The notes beneath the pieces were generated by a model, which did not search any database, had not been told where the DNA came from, and worked only from the letters and a program-made list of their open reading frames with translations. Position numbers and translations under genes: made by a program. Below are positions 36,909 through 46,273 of a stretch of DNA of 64,000 nt, piece by piece; position 1 is the first letter of the stretch; each line of letters begins with the position of its first letter. This DNA comes from an uncultured Oxalobacter sp. (GTDB lineage Bacteria; Pseudomonadota; Gammaproteobacteria; Burkholderiales; Burkholderiaceae_D), in contig CAKQQG010000001.1 of NCBI GenBank assembly GCA_934270705.1, forward strand, positions 50,572-114,571, given 5' to 3'.

Positions 36909-38033
36909 ATGAAAAAAACTCTCATTGCATTAGCCATTACAGGCGCGATGACCGGTCTGGCGAATGCCCAGTCCAATGTCGTGATTTATGGTGTGGTCGA
37001 TACCGGTTTCATCAAGGAAAACGGAAGCGATACCCGGATGGGTTCGAACGTGGATAACCGTATCGGTTTCAGGGGAACGGAAGATCTGGGCGGCGGGATG
37101 AAAGCCACCTTTGAGCTGGAACGCCGTTTCAATCTCAATGACGGTACGCTGGCTCAGGAAGGAAAAGACTGGGATGGCGCTGCCAACGTCGGTCTGAAAG
37201 GCGAAAGCTGGGGGGCCGTCCGTTTGGGTCGTGTCAACGAGCTGACGACCGAAACACTCCGTACGCTCGATCCGTTTTACCAGTATGGCGTCGGTTCCAT
37301 GTTGCTGAGCTCCCAGCGTTCGGCACGTATCGATAATACGATCCGGTATGACAGTCCGAGCTGGAGCGGCTTCCACTTCGGTGCCAGCTATTCGCTGGGT
37401 GAAAACATGAAAAACGTGACCAGCACCGCTTATGACCCGGGCAACCGGAACCAGAACGGAACACAGGTTGAAGCGACGGCGGGTAATGTCAAATATGCCG
37501 GCGCGGACAATGACGGTTATGCTGTCATGCTCGGTTATGACAACGGGCCGCTGACCGTTCTGGCGAACTGGAGCCGACTGGCGGACTCCAAGAAATCCTA
37601 TGTCTGGAACCTCGGCGGCGCTTATGATTTCGGTCCGGCCAGAGTGTCGCTGGCTTATGAACAGACCATGGACAAGGGATGGAAAGAAGGCGAAATCTCG
37701 ATCCGTTCCAAACAGCAGACCTGGTTGCTCGGTCTGGAATGGCTGCTCGGCCCGGGGCGTCTGAATGCTTCACTGAACTACGGCAAAGTCAAAGATGTGG
37801 ACTGGTCCGCAACCGATCATGACAGCAAGGATGTGAAGAAAGTGGCGCTGGGTTATACCTATGACCTGTCCAAGCGTACGTCCATTTACGGTATCGTCGC
37901 CTATACCGACTACGAAGACGATCAGGTTGCCGGCTTCTACCGTGGCGAAGGTCTGAACAACCAGGGCGATCCGGCAAGCTACAACCGGGACAGCGTCACA
38001 GGCGTTCAGGTCGGCGTGACCCATCGTTTCTGA
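36909..38033 (+). CDS. Gram-negative porin (first of tandem pair)
   Basis: Trimeric outer-membrane beta-barrel porin of the betaproteobacterial type. The 374-residue precursor has signal peptide MKKTLIALAITGAMTGLANA. SNVVIYGVVDTGFIKENGSD, the family hallmark NRIGFRGTEDLGGGMKATFE, a repeated amphipathic strand pattern and a C-terminal aromatic residue (GVTHRF) for BAM recognition follow. It is very similar to the next gene, indicating duplication; differences cluster in loop regions. A terminator follows directly. Confidence 0.94.
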   Translation: MKKTLIALAITGAMTGLANAQSNVVIYGVVDTGFIKENGSDTRMGSNVDNRIGFRGTEDLGGGMKATFELERRFNLNDGTLAQEGKDWDGAANVGLKGESWGAVRLGRVNELTTETLRTLDPFYQYGVGSMLLSSQRSARIDNTIRYDSPSWSGFHFGASYSLGENMKNVTSTAYDPGNRNQNGTQVEATAGNVKYAGADNDGYAVMLGYDNGPLTVLANWSRLADSKKSYVWNLGGAYDFGPARVSLAYEQTMDKGWKEGEISIRSKQQTWLLGLEWLLGPGRLNASLNYGKVKDVDWSATDHDSKDVKKVALGYTYDLSKRTSIYGIVAYTDYEDDQVAGFYRGEGLNNQGDPASYNRDSVTGVQVGVTHRF

Positions 38034-38432
38034 CAGTGGAAAGCGGCGTTTCTGAAAAGGGAAGGGCATCTGCGGATGCCCTTTTTTCATGCAACAAACC
38101 AAAGAAAGGCGTCCATTGCCGCAAAAAAGCGGGTTGCGGGACGCAAACCGGTGCGTTCCGGTGCAAAAAGAGTTACCGCACAACGACTTGAACGATGTTC
38201 TTCATCTTTTGCAATGAATGGATCAAAAACAGAAATCAATCGTTTTGGTGTGATCTAAAAACAACATTTTTTGCGTTTTTGAGACACTTTTTGATGTTTT
38301 TTTCAAAATACACGACAAATTGATTTCATTGATTTCCATCAAAAGGTATCTTTCACTCATCCGAGTAGCTTGAATGACCTGAACAGCTGTTCTGGATTTT
38401 AAAGGACCTATTAAAGTAAAAGGGAAGGCAAA
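38034..38432. other. Region between the two porins
   Basis: Holds the terminator of porin 1 and then about 340 bases with no gene. The second half is AT-rich (TTTTTGCG, TTTTTTTC runs) and presumably carries the promoter and leader of porin 2. I cannot assign -35 and -10 elements with confidence. Confidence 0.45.
38062..38087 (+). terminator. Terminator of porin 1
   Basis: AAGGGCATC (38062-38070) pairs with GATGCCCTT (38075-38083), with a short loop, followed by a T run. Confidence 0.92.
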
Positions 38433-39566
38433 ATGAAAAAGACTCTTATCGCATTGGCTGTGCTGGGTGCTGCCGCCGGCGTGGCACATGCACAATCCAA
38501 CGTTACCATCTACGGTATCGTTGACACCGGTTTCATCAAGAAATCCGGTCATGACGTAGAAATGGGCGAAAACGTCAACAACCGTTTGGGCTTCCGTGGT
38601 GTCGAAGATCTCGGCTCCGGTGTGAAAGCTACCTTCGAACTGGAAAGACGTTTCGACCTGAACAACGGTGTTGAAAAAGGCTACACCAAACCGGGTTACG
38701 ACGGTGCTGCCAACGTCGGTCTGAAGAGCGACACCTGGGGTGCTGTTCGTCTGGGTCGTGTCAACGAACTGACGACGGAAACCATCCGTAAATTCGATCC
38801 GTTCTATCAGTATGGTGTCGGCGCCATGCTGGAAGGCAGCCAGCGTTCCCCGCGTATCAGCAACACCATCCGCTATGACAGCCCGAACTGGAGCGGCTTC
38901 CACTTCGGCGCCAGCTACTCGCTGGGTGGCAACACCGATAACGATTCCATCAACAGCAGCAAGGCAGCCAACGGCACGACTGACATGACTGATGTCAAGG
39001 CATTCGGTGCAGACAACGACGGTTACGCCATCATGCTCGGTTACGACAATGGTCCTCTGGCTTTGGTCGGTAACTGGAGCCGTCTGGCAGATTCCAAGAA
39101 ATCGTCCGTCTGGAACTTGGGTGCTGCTTATCGCTTCGGTGACGCCAAGGTCGAATTGCTGTATCAACAGACCAAGGACAAAGGCTGGGCCAACGGCGAA
39201 GCTTCCTACTGGAACGTTCGTGCTGGCGGTGATCTGGCTGCTGATTTCGGTGCCGGCAATCCGTACGCAAGCATTGACGAACTGGAAGAAAAACAATGGT
39301 TGTTGGGTTTGGAATGGAAACTGGGTCCGGGCCGTCTGAATGCTTCCGCACAGTGGATGGAAGTTGAAGCCAGCGGTGGTGTCCACGTCAGCGACAAGGA
39401 CATCTACAAGTATGCCATCGGTTATACCTATGACCTGTCCAAACGTACCGCTATCTACGGTAACATCGCTTACACCGACTACGACGATGAAGAAGTCGCA
39501 AATGTCTATGGCGACACCGACGACGGCACCTACGGTGTTCAGGTCGGTATCACCCACAAGTTCTGA
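38433..39566 (+). CDS. Gram-negative porin (second of tandem pair)
   Basis: A 377-residue porin precursor with signal peptide MKKTLIALAVLGAAAGVAHA and mature start SNVTIYGIVDTGFI. NRLGFRGVEDLGSGVKATFE, RLGRVNELTTETIRKFDPFY and the C-terminal GVQVGITHKF mark the family. It is highly similar to the porin upstream, but codon usage is more biased toward frequent codons, suggesting higher expression. Variation lies mainly in segments likely to be surface loops, for example the Asp/Asn/Ser-rich stretch near residue 170. A strong terminator follows. Confidence 0.94.
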   Translation: MKKTLIALAVLGAAAGVAHAQSNVTIYGIVDTGFIKKSGHDVEMGENVNNRLGFRGVEDLGSGVKATFELERRFDLNNGVEKGYTKPGYDGAANVGLKSDTWGAVRLGRVNELTTETIRKFDPFYQYGVGAMLEGSQRSPRISNTIRYDSPNWSGFHFGASYSLGGNTDNDSINSSKAANGTTDMTDVKAFGADNDGYAIMLGYDNGPLALVGNWSRLADSKKSSVWNLGAAYRFGDAKVELLYQQTKDKGWANGEASYWNVRAGGDLAADFGAGNPYASIDELEEKQWLLGLEWKLGPGRLNASAQWMEVEASGGVHVSDKDIYKYAIGYTYDLSKRTAIYGNIAYTDYDDEEVANVYGDTDDGTYGVQVGITHKF

Positions 39567-39621
39567 TTGCTGAATGCAGAACCGGTTTCGGCCGGTTTTG
39601 TCTGAATGCAGACGAACCGAA

Positions 39622-39654
39622 AAGCACCTCTCTTGCAGAGGTGCTTTTTTTTTG
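39622..39654 (+). terminator. Terminator of porin 2
   Basis: AAGCACCTCT (39622-39631) pairs with AGAGGTGCTT (39637-39646), followed by a T run. Confidence 0.93.
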
Positions 39655-39821
39655 CATAGGCAGACACAACATGTTGTAACGGTTTTTTACAAATGCATGC
39701 AGGTCAGCCGTGGTGACTTGTGATAGGCTACATGTCTGTCAGAATTGTCTGATGGATGGTTTCAGGGCGCATGAAAGGTTTATGACCGGTGCGCGTGTGT
39801 TGACGGAATTGAGGGTTTCTT

Positions 39822-41639
39822 ATGTGCGGTATAGTCGGAGCGGTGGCAAAACGCAATGTCGTTCCTGTGATGCTGGAAGGTTTGAAACGGTTGGAATACA
39901 GGGGATATGATTCCTGCGGGATCGCATTGTGCACGAAAGGTCATCTGGAACGGTCACGCAGTACGTCACGGGTCGCGGAGCTGGAAAAACAGGTCCATGG
40001 ACGGCATCTTTCGGGTTTTCTGGGAATCGCCCATACCCGCTGGGCGACACATGGTGCGCCGACGACTGACAATGCCCATCCCCATTTTTCAGGGGAACGG
40101 ATCGCACTGGTGCATAATGGCATCATCGAAAACCATGCATTTCTGCGTTCGGAACTGGAAGCGAAGGGTTATGTATTTTCGAGCCAGACGGATACCGAAG
40201 TGATCGCTCACTTGATCGACAGCCTTTATCAGGGCGACTTGCTCAAGGCGGTACAGTCTGCTGTAACACAATTGCGGGGTGCGTTTGCGATTGCGGTGAT
40301 CTGTCGTGACGAACCACAGCGTATGGTCGGTGCCAGACAGGGGTCGCCGCTGGTAGTCGGGATCGGTGACCATGAACATTTTCTGGCGTCCGATGCCTTG
40401 GCGCTGGCCGGGACGACGGACAGGATCGTTTATCTGGAAGAAGGCGACACGGTCGATATCAGCCTTGACGATTGTCATATTTACGATGCGCAGGGACGCC
40501 CTGTGCCGAGAGAAGTACGTGTGGTCAGTGTATATGCCGGTGTGTCGGAATTGGGACCTTACCGGCATTTTATGCAGAAGGAAATTTTCGAGCAGCCTCG
40601 TGCGATTTCGGATACCTTGCAGGGTTTGGACGGAATTTCACCGGACTTGTTCGGCGAAAATGCATTGCCGATTTTGCAACAGACCGATTCGATCCTGATT
40701 CTGGCATGTGGAACCAGTTATTATGCTGGGCTGACAGCAAAGTACTGGATAGAGTCGATCGCACGGATACCGGTCGAGGTGGAAATCGCCAGCGAATACC
40801 GTTACCGCGACAGTGTCCCTTCGCCCAATAAATTGGTCGTCACGATCAGTCAGAGCGGTGAAACGGCGGATACGCTGGCGGCTTTGCGTCACGCACGGGA
40901 TCTGGGTATGGATCGTTCGCTGACGATATGCACTGTGGCGACGAGCGCGATGGTGCGCGAGTGTGCCTTGTCCTATATTACGCGGGCGGGTGTGGAAATC
41001 GGTGTCGCATCCACCAAGGCATTTACCACGCAGTTGACGGCATTGTTCCTGTTGTCGCTGGTCATTGCGAAAATTCGGGGCAGACTCACTCCTGAACAGG
41101 AAGCGGCACACATGAAGTCGTTACGACATTTGCCGGTCGCTGTTTCGGCTGTTCTGGCGCTGGAACCGCAGATTATTGCCTGGGCGGAAGATTTTTCACG
41201 TCATAATGACGCGCTGTTTCTGGGGCGTGGTATCCATTATCCGATTGCTCTGGAAGGCGCGCTCAAGCTCAAGGAAATTTCCTATATCCATGCCGAAGCC
41301 TATCCGGCTGGTGAACTCAAGCATGGTCCGCTTGCGCTGGTGACCGACAAAATGCCGGTGGTGACGATCGCGCCGAATGATGATTTGCTGGAAAAACTGA
41401 AGTCGAACATGCAGGAGGTCCGTGCGCGTGGCGGGCAGCTTTATGTCTTTGCGGATTCGGATACACGCATCATGTCGCAAGAGGGGATTCACGTTATCCG
41501 CATGCCGGAAAATTATGGACAGCTTTCGCCGATATTGCATGTGATACCCTTGCAGCTGCTGGCGTATCATACGGCGCTGGTTCGCGGTACCGATGTCGAC
41601 AAGCCTCGCAATCTGGCCAAGTCGGTGACGGTGGAATAA
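39822..41639 (+). CDS. glmS: Glutamine-fructose-6-phosphate aminotransferase (isomerizing)
   Basis: Makes glucosamine-6-phosphate for peptidoglycan and LPS. The 605-residue protein has the Ntn-type glutaminase domain with catalytic Cys2 ([12 protein letters not shown]) and [18 protein letters not shown]. Two SIS domains follow ([52 protein letters not shown]) and the C-terminal LAKSVTVE. No glmS ribozyme is expected in this group, and none is seen in the short upstream region. Confidence 0.97.
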   Translation: MCGIVGAVAKRNVVPVMLEGLKRLEYRGYDSCGIALCTKGHLERSRSTSRVAELEKQVHGRHLSGFLGIAHTRWATHGAPTTDNAHPHFSGERIALVHNGIIENHAFLRSELEAKGYVFSSQTDTEVIAHLIDSLYQGDLLKAVQSAVTQLRGAFAIAVICRDEPQRMVGARQGSPLVVGIGDHEHFLASDALALAGTTDRIVYLEEGDTVDISLDDCHIYDAQGRPVPREVRVVSVYAGVSELGPYRHFMQKEIFEQPRAISDTLQGLDGISPDLFGENALPILQQTDSILILACGTSYYAGLTAKYWIESIARIPVEVEIASEYRYRDSVPSPNKLVVTISQSGETADTLAALRHARDLGMDRSLTICTVATSAMVRECALSYITRAGVEIGVASTKAFTTQLTALFLLSLVIAKIRGRLTPEQEAAHMKSLRHLPVAVSAVLALEPQIIAWAEDFSRHNDALFLGRGIHYPIALEGALKLKEISYIHAEAYPAGELKHGPLALVTDKMPVVTIAPNDDLLEKLKSNMQEVRARGGQLYVFADSDTRIMSQEGIHVIRMPENYGQLSPILHVIPLQLLAYHTALVRGTDVDKPRNLAKSVTVE

Positions 41640-41712
41640 AAACGGGCAACGCGGCACGGCTGGCGTACAATAGCAGTCGTGCGGTGTAACAAGTCATGAA
41701 GGGAGGATCCGG

Positions 41713-41982
41713 ATGGATGCTTTCTGGCAATTCGTCAACAGGAGAGGAGTCCGGCTTGCGCTTGCCGCATTCTGTTTCTTTCTGGCGATTCAGGGGGGAT
41801 ACCGGATTTATCTGGCTCAGACGAATCTTGAAATTTTCCGGGGAGCCGGAGAGCTGGTGTTGTGGTTGTCATGGGCGCTGGTCAATTACCTGCGTGCCAA
41901 CGGAAAAGTCGCGCCCAAGCTGAATATCGCGGTCAATGTCGGTATTGCCATGCTGGTCGTCAGCTGGTTTATGGGGAAATGA
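41713..41982 (+). CDS. Small inner-membrane protein
   Basis: An 89-residue protein with two or three hydrophobic segments (about residues 15-33, 44-58 and 72-86), including LALAAFCFFLAIQGGYRIYL. No family is recognised. ATG 41713 follows GGAGGAT. It ends 16 bases before the radical SAM gene, so the two may be co-transcribed. Function unknown. Confidence 0.55.
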   Translation: MDAFWQFVNRRGVRLALAAFCFFLAIQGGYRIYLAQTNLEIFRGAGELVLWLSWALVNYLRANGKVAPKLNIAVNVGIAMLVVSWFMGK

Positions 41983-41998
41983 AAGCTGGGGGGGGGAT

Positions 41999-42613
41999 AT
42001 GTCGGATACGCAAAATTATGAGGATACGGTCGGTTATACCTTGCATGGCAACCGTTATCTGAATATGACCAACCGTTGCGGTGTGCTGCGTTGTGCATTC
42101 TGTCCGAAATTCAACGGTTCGTGGTCGGTCAAGGAATATGATATGCACTTGCATCATCATCCGACTGTCGATGAGCTGGTCGAGGCTGCCGGGAATCCGG
42201 CGGATTACAGGGAAATCGTTTTTTGCGGGATGGGCGAATCGACGACACGTCTTGACGATATGCTGGAAGTCGCCAGACGATTGCGGGAAAAGGGGGCAAG
42301 ACTCCGGTTGAATACGAATGGTCTGGCCAATATGATCAACGGCCGTGATGTGGCGCCGGAAATCGCTGCGCTGATCCCCGTCATTTCCGTGTCGCTCAAT
42401 GCACAGGATGAAGAAACCTACAATCGTCATTGCCGCCCCAAATTCCCGGGAGCCTATGCTTCGGTGCTGGAATTTATCGCAAGTGCGAAAATGGCCGGAG
42501 CCGTTGTGACGGTGACGGCTGTCGATGGTTTGCCAGGTGTCGATGCTTGTGAAGCGATTGCCGACAAACTTGGCGTGAAATTCAGACGACGGGTGCTGGA
42601 CGATCTGGCCTGA
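41999..42613 (+). CDS. TatD-linked-type radical SAM protein
   Basis: A 204-residue radical SAM enzyme of the small group usually linked to TatD nucleases. Recognisable segments are RYLNMTNRCGVLRCAFCPKF, NGSWSVKEYDMHLHHHPTVD, IVFCGMGESTTRLDDMLEVA and RLRLNTNGLANM. The cluster-binding cysteines read C-x4-C-x2-C instead of the usual C-x3-C-x2-C. ATG 41999 is preferred because a G-rich site precedes it and the upstream codons overlap the previous gene. No TatD gene lies in the window. The reaction is unknown. Confidence 0.75.
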   Translation: MSDTQNYEDTVGYTLHGNRYLNMTNRCGVLRCAFCPKFNGSWSVKEYDMHLHHHPTVDELVEAAGNPADYREIVFCGMGESTTRLDDMLEVARRLREKGARLRLNTNGLANMINGRDVAPEIAALIPVISVSLNAQDEETYNRHCRPKFPGAYASVLEFIASAKMAGAVVTVTAVDGLPGVDACEAIADKLGVKFRRRVLDDLA

Positions 42614-42645
42614 TACGGCATTGCCGGCAAGATTGATTTTCGTTT

Positions 42646-42684
42646 AAACCGGACATCACGAGCAGTTGATGTCCGGTTTTCTTA
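42646..42684 (+). terminator. Terminator after the radical SAM gene
   Basis: AAACCGGACATC (42646-42657) pairs with GATGTCCGGTTT (42668-42679), followed by TTTCTT. Confidence 0.88.
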
Positions 42685-42928
42685 TGGGTATCACGCAGGG
42701 TATGCGGGATGAGGTGCATGGCGGCAGACAGGGTGAATGTCTGAGAGAATGTATTTTTTAATTCGTTGATTTGAAAAGGTTTTTATTTCCGCATGTCAGA
42801 TGCGTCATTTTTATGACACAAAAAGTATGGATGCACACAGGTGCAGGTTAGAATGAAAAACGGTCAGGTATCCGACTGAGTGCGGTGTTGTGCAGTCTTT
42901 CTGAAGTTACGTTATACTGGACAGACAA

Positions 42929-43086
42929 TGGTTCCTGTAACGGGATGAAAAGGGAATCCGGTCAAGTCGGAAGGACGATTCCGGAGCTGCCCCCGCAACT
43001 GTATACGGTAGTGTGCACCTGTAAACCACTGGGTAACCGGGAAGGAAGGTGTTTCGCAATGATCCGCAAGCCAGGAGACCTGCCAT
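42929..43086 (+). promoter_or_regulatory. Cobalamin riboswitch upstream of nrdD
   Basis: Contains the conserved pieces of the adenosylcobalamin aptamer in order: GGTTCCTGTAACGGGATGAA, AGGGAATCCGGT, GAGCTGCCCCCGCAACTGTA, and the B12 box AAGCCAGGAGACCTGCC (43068-43084). A TATACT -10-like element at 42913-42918 precedes it. No clear intrinsic terminator follows, so control may act on translation of nrdD, about 145 bases downstream. In known cases B12 binding represses B12-independent isozymes. The rest of 42685-43229 holds no gene. Confidence 0.93.
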
Positions 43087-43229
43087 TGATGATTATTCCC
43101 AAAACAGGGCGGGGTGTCCTGAAGGAAAACAGTTTGCTGGAATGTCATTCCGCCTTGTCCGGTTTTGCGATGAATTGTTCGCTTGCCGTTTTGTTTTCTT
43201 TCGGTTCCGCCAGATGAAAAAGGTGCTGA

Positions 43230-45293
43230 ATGAAAACGGAAGAGAATGTCGTAGTTGATCGGGAGGCGGTTCAACCGGCGCCTTCCGTATTGCCCCCCTT
43301 ACCCCAGCGTATCATCAAGCGAGACGGCGCCGAAGTGCCGTTCGATGCCAGAAGAATCACGGTTGCGCTTGCCAAGGCCGGTCGGGCGACCGGTGATTTC
43401 GGCGAGGATGAGGCGCAGCTTCTGACGCAGCGTACACTGAAAGTGTTGCGGCACCGCTTTGCCGGTTCGGCGCCGACAGTCGAACAGGTTCAGGATGTCG
43501 TCGAACAGATGCTGGTCGATGCCAATCACACCCGGACATTCCGGGCATATGCCACGTATCGTGACCAGCGCCATCGTTTGCGGCAGGACAGAAGGACGCT
43601 GGTCGATGTCGCATCTTCTGTCGAGGAGTATGTCGACCGGGCGGACTGGCGTGTCCAGGCCAATGCCAATCAGGGGTATTCTCTGGGCGGTCTGATTCTG
43701 AACGTATCGGGCAAGGTGACGGCGAATTACTGGTTAAGTCATGTCTATCCGCCGGAAATCGGTCTGGCGCATCGTGATGCCGATTACCATATTCATGATC
43801 TGGATATGCTGTGCGGATATTGTGCCGGCTGGTCGCTGCGCCAGTTGCTGTATGAAGGATTCAATGGCGTTCCGGGCAAGCCGGAAGCCGATCCGCCGAA
43901 GCATTTTTCGACGGCGTTGGGCCAGATGGTCAATTTTCTGGGGACCTTGCAAAACGAATGGGCAGGTGCGCAGGCGTTCAGTTCGTTCGATACCTATCTG
44001 GCGCCCTACGTCCGCAATGACGGGCTGTCGTTCGATGAAGTCAAACAGCACATGCAGGAGTTCATCTATAACCTGAATGTGCCATCGCGCTGGGGGACGC
44101 AGACGCCTTTCACCAATCTGACATTCGACTGGGTTTGTCCGGAAGATTTGCGCCAGCAGGTGCCGGTCATCGCCGGAGAGGAAATGCCGTTCACATATGG
44201 TGAATTGCAGGAAGAGATGGATATGCTCAACCGTGCCTATATCGAAGTGATGACGGCGGGCGACAGGCGAGGCAGGGTGTTCACGTTCCCGATCCCGACG
44301 TATAACATCACATCGGATTTTCCATGGGAATCGGAAAATGCGGAACGGCTTTTCGCCATGACGGCAAAATATGGTTTGCCGTATTTCCAGAATTTCCTGA
44401 ATTCCGATCTGGCGCCGAATATGGTGCGTTCGATGTGTTGCCGTCTGCAACTGGATTTGCGCGAATTGCTCAAACGTGGCAACGGTCTTTTCGGCTCGGC
44501 GGAACAAACGGGTTCTATCGGCGTGGTGACCATCAATTGCGCCCGTCTCGGTTATCTGTTCAAGGGAGATGAAAAGGGATTGTTCACCCGTCTGGATTAT
44601 CTGGCCGACAGGGCGAAAGACAGTCTCGAAATCAAGCGCAAGGTTGTCCAGCGTCTGATGGATGACGGTCTGTTCCCGTACACGCGGCGTTATCTGGGCA
44701 GACTGCGCAATCATTTCTCGACGATCGGTGTCAACGGCATCAACGAGATGATCCGGAATTTCACGAATGACCGTGACGATATTACGACGGAATTCGGTCA
44801 CAAGATGGCATTGCGTGTGCTGGATCATCTGCGCGAACGGATGAAAAATTATCAGGAAGAAACCGGCAACCTCTACAATCTGGAAGCTACGCCTGCGGAA
44901 GGGACGACTTACCGTTTCGCGCGTGAGGACAAAAAACGTTATCCGGATATTCTTCAGGCCGGTACCCCGGAACATCCGTATTACACGAATTCTTCGCAAC
45001 TGCCGGTCGGCTATACCGACGATCCGTTCGAAGCGTTGCGTTGTCAGGATGATTTGCAGATCCGTTATACCGGTGGAACGGTATTGCATCTTTATATGCA
45101 GGAACAGGTTTCATCACCGGAAGCCTGTCGCAAACTGGTCAGGACGGCACTGACGAATTTCAGATTGCCGTATCTGACGGTGACGCCGACTTTCTCCATT
45201 TGCCCCAAGCACGGTTATCTGGCTGGCGAACATGAATTTTGCCCCATCTGTGACGAAGAGCTGATGGCCGAAATGGAAAAACAGAAACATTGA
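43230..45293 (+). CDS. nrdD: Anaerobic (class III) ribonucleoside-triphosphate reductase, large part
   Basis: Reduces NTPs to dNTPs without oxygen. The 687-residue protein has an N-terminal ATP-cone (IIKRDGAEVPFDARRITVAL), the barrel (NYWLSHVYPPEIGLAHRDAD, QNEWAGAQAFSSFDTYLAPY) and a C-terminal metal-binding tail (CPKHGYLAGEHEFCPICDEE). It ends without the usual C-terminal glycyl-radical segment, which is on the separate gene 32 bases downstream in another frame. AGGTG precedes ATG 43230. The cobalamin riboswitch upstream suggests repression when B12 is plentiful. Confidence 0.94.
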   Translation: MKTEENVVVDREAVQPAPSVLPPLPQRIIKRDGAEVPFDARRITVALAKAGRATGDFGEDEAQLLTQRTLKVLRHRFAGSAPTVEQVQDVVEQMLVDANHTRTFRAYATYRDQRHRLRQDRRTLVDVASSVEEYVDRADWRVQANANQGYSLGGLILNVSGKVTANYWLSHVYPPEIGLAHRDADYHIHDLDMLCGYCAGWSLRQLLYEGFNGVPGKPEADPPKHFSTALGQMVNFLGTLQNEWAGAQAFSSFDTYLAPYVRNDGLSFDEVKQHMQEFIYNLNVPSRWGTQTPFTNLTFDWVCPEDLRQQVPVIAGEEMPFTYGELQEEMDMLNRAYIEVMTAGDRRGRVFTFPIPTYNITSDFPWESENAERLFAMTAKYGLPYFQNFLNSDLAPNMVRSMCCRLQLDLRELLKRGNGLFGSAEQTGSIGVVTINCARLGYLFKGDEKGLFTRLDYLADRAKDSLEIKRKVVQRLMDDGLFPYTRRYLGRLRNHFSTIGVNGINEMIRNFTNDRDDITTEFGHKMALRVLDHLRERMKNYQEETGNLYNLEATPAEGTTYRFAREDKKRYPDILQAGTPEHPYYTNSSQLPVGYTDDPFEALRCQDDLQIRYTGGTVLHLYMQEQVSSPEACRKLVRTALTNFRLPYLTVTPTFSICPKHGYLAGEHEFCPICDEELMAEMEKQKH

Positions 45294-45324
45294 TTGACCA
45301 ACCCGTTTACAGAAAGGAACGATT

Positions 45325-45507
45325 ATGGATACATCCCGTTTACCTCAGGAAAAGCGGCAGCGTTGCGAAGTCTGGACCCGTGTGATGGGCTATCACCGCC
45401 CGGTTTCGGAATTCAATCCCGGAAAACAGAGTGAACATCATGAAAGGGTTCATTTTGTCGAATCCGCTATTCCGGAAACGCCTTGTGCATGCTCCCGTGA
45501 AGAATGA
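45325..45507 (+). CDS. Stand-alone glycyl-radical domain of anaerobic ribonucleotide reductase
   Basis: A 60-residue protein whose core CEVWTRVMGYHRPVSEFNPG, then KQSEHHERVHF, matches the C-terminal glycyl-radical region of NrdD (compare RVCGYLG and FNAGKQEE in E. coli). The radical glycine would be Gly22. It has its own Shine-Dalgarno (AAAGGAAC) and ATG, and lies in a different frame from nrdD. It is therefore a genuine separate gene unless a frameshift error exists. It presumably docks with NrdD and is activated by NrdG, encoded next. The last residues overlap the nrdG start. Confidence 0.82.
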   Translation: MDTSRLPQEKRQRCEVWTRVMGYHRPVSEFNPGKQSEHHERVHFVESAIPETPCACSREE

Positions 45508-46174
45508 TGTAACCTTGCAGATCGGGGGGATCACACCGTTTACGACGATCGATTTCCCCGGCAAACTTGCCGCCGTCATATTCTGCCAGGGATGCCCCTG
45601 GCGATGCCGGTATTGTCATAACCGCCATTTATTGCCTGCCGGTATCGCCGGAAAACATGTATGGGCGGAGGTGATGCAGTGGCTTGAGACAAGACGCGGT
45701 CTTCTGGATGGCGTAGTCTTCAGCGGTGGCGAGCCCTTGTTGCAACGCCAGTTGCCAGATGCCGCAAGGGCGGTACGCGAACAGGGTTTTGCGGTGGCCC
45801 TGCACACGTCCGGTGTGTATCCGGAAAGGTTGCGCGACATCTTGCCACTGGTGGATTGGGTCGGACTGGATATCAAGGCGCCTTTTGATGAATATTCGCT
45901 TGTTACCGGTGGCGGTGACGGCAGTCGCACGCGTGATGCCTTGCACTATATTGTGCAGGCAGGTATTCCGCATGAATTGCGTTGTACGCTGGATCCGGAT
46001 TTTTTCGATGTGGCACGGGCCGGGAAAATGGCCATGCAGCTGGCGCAGGCTGGCGTTTCCCATCTTGTGCTTCAGGCTTGCCGAGATGATGTGACCCGCC
46101 GGAATCGTTCCGTACCGGGGGAAGTGCTTGACGCCATTCGCGCGCAGCTTCCTTCGGTGACGTGTCGTTTTTGA
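45497..46174 (+). CDS. nrdG: Anaerobic ribonucleotide reductase activating protein
   Basis: Radical SAM activase that installs the glycyl radical. The product (225 residues from GTG 45497) begins MKNDVTLQIGGITPFTTIDF and has the cluster motif CQGCPWRCRYCHN (CX3CX2C), plus GGEPLLQ and GLDIKAPFD. ATGs at 45431 and 45440 are also in frame. They would add up to 22 residues that overlap the glycyl-radical gene by as much as 77 bases and look unlike the family, so GTG 45497 is preferred, although it has no clear ribosome site. Confidence 0.9.
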   Translation: MKNDVTLQIGGITPFTTIDFPGKLAAVIFCQGCPWRCRYCHNRHLLPAGIAGKHVWAEVMQWLETRRGLLDGVVFSGGEPLLQRQLPDAARAVREQGFAVALHTSGVYPERLRDILPLVDWVGLDIKAPFDEYSLVTGGGDGSRTRDALHYIVQAGIPHELRCTLDPDFFDVARAGKMAMQLAQAGVSHLVLQACRDDVTRRNRSVPGEVLDAIRAQLPSVTCRF

Positions 46175-46273
46175 CGATAGGTGTCTGTTTTTTCCGGATA
46201 CCGCCTGCCGGAATTTCTGAATCGTCCCTGTTTCCGTTACCATATGGTTTCCTGATGATGGCGGAAAAATGAC

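Noticed and set aside
38223-39557. 444-codon open frame antisense to the second porin
   Set aside because: Biased codon use in the porin keeps the reverse frame open. It is Val/Thr-rich without domains and covers a clearly real gene.
43230-45507. NrdD split explained as a simple frameshift pseudogene
   Set aside because: The downstream segment has its own strong ribosome site and ATG after a 31-base gap, and the rest of NrdD is intact to a natural-looking C-terminus. A separate gene is more likely, though resequencing would settle it.
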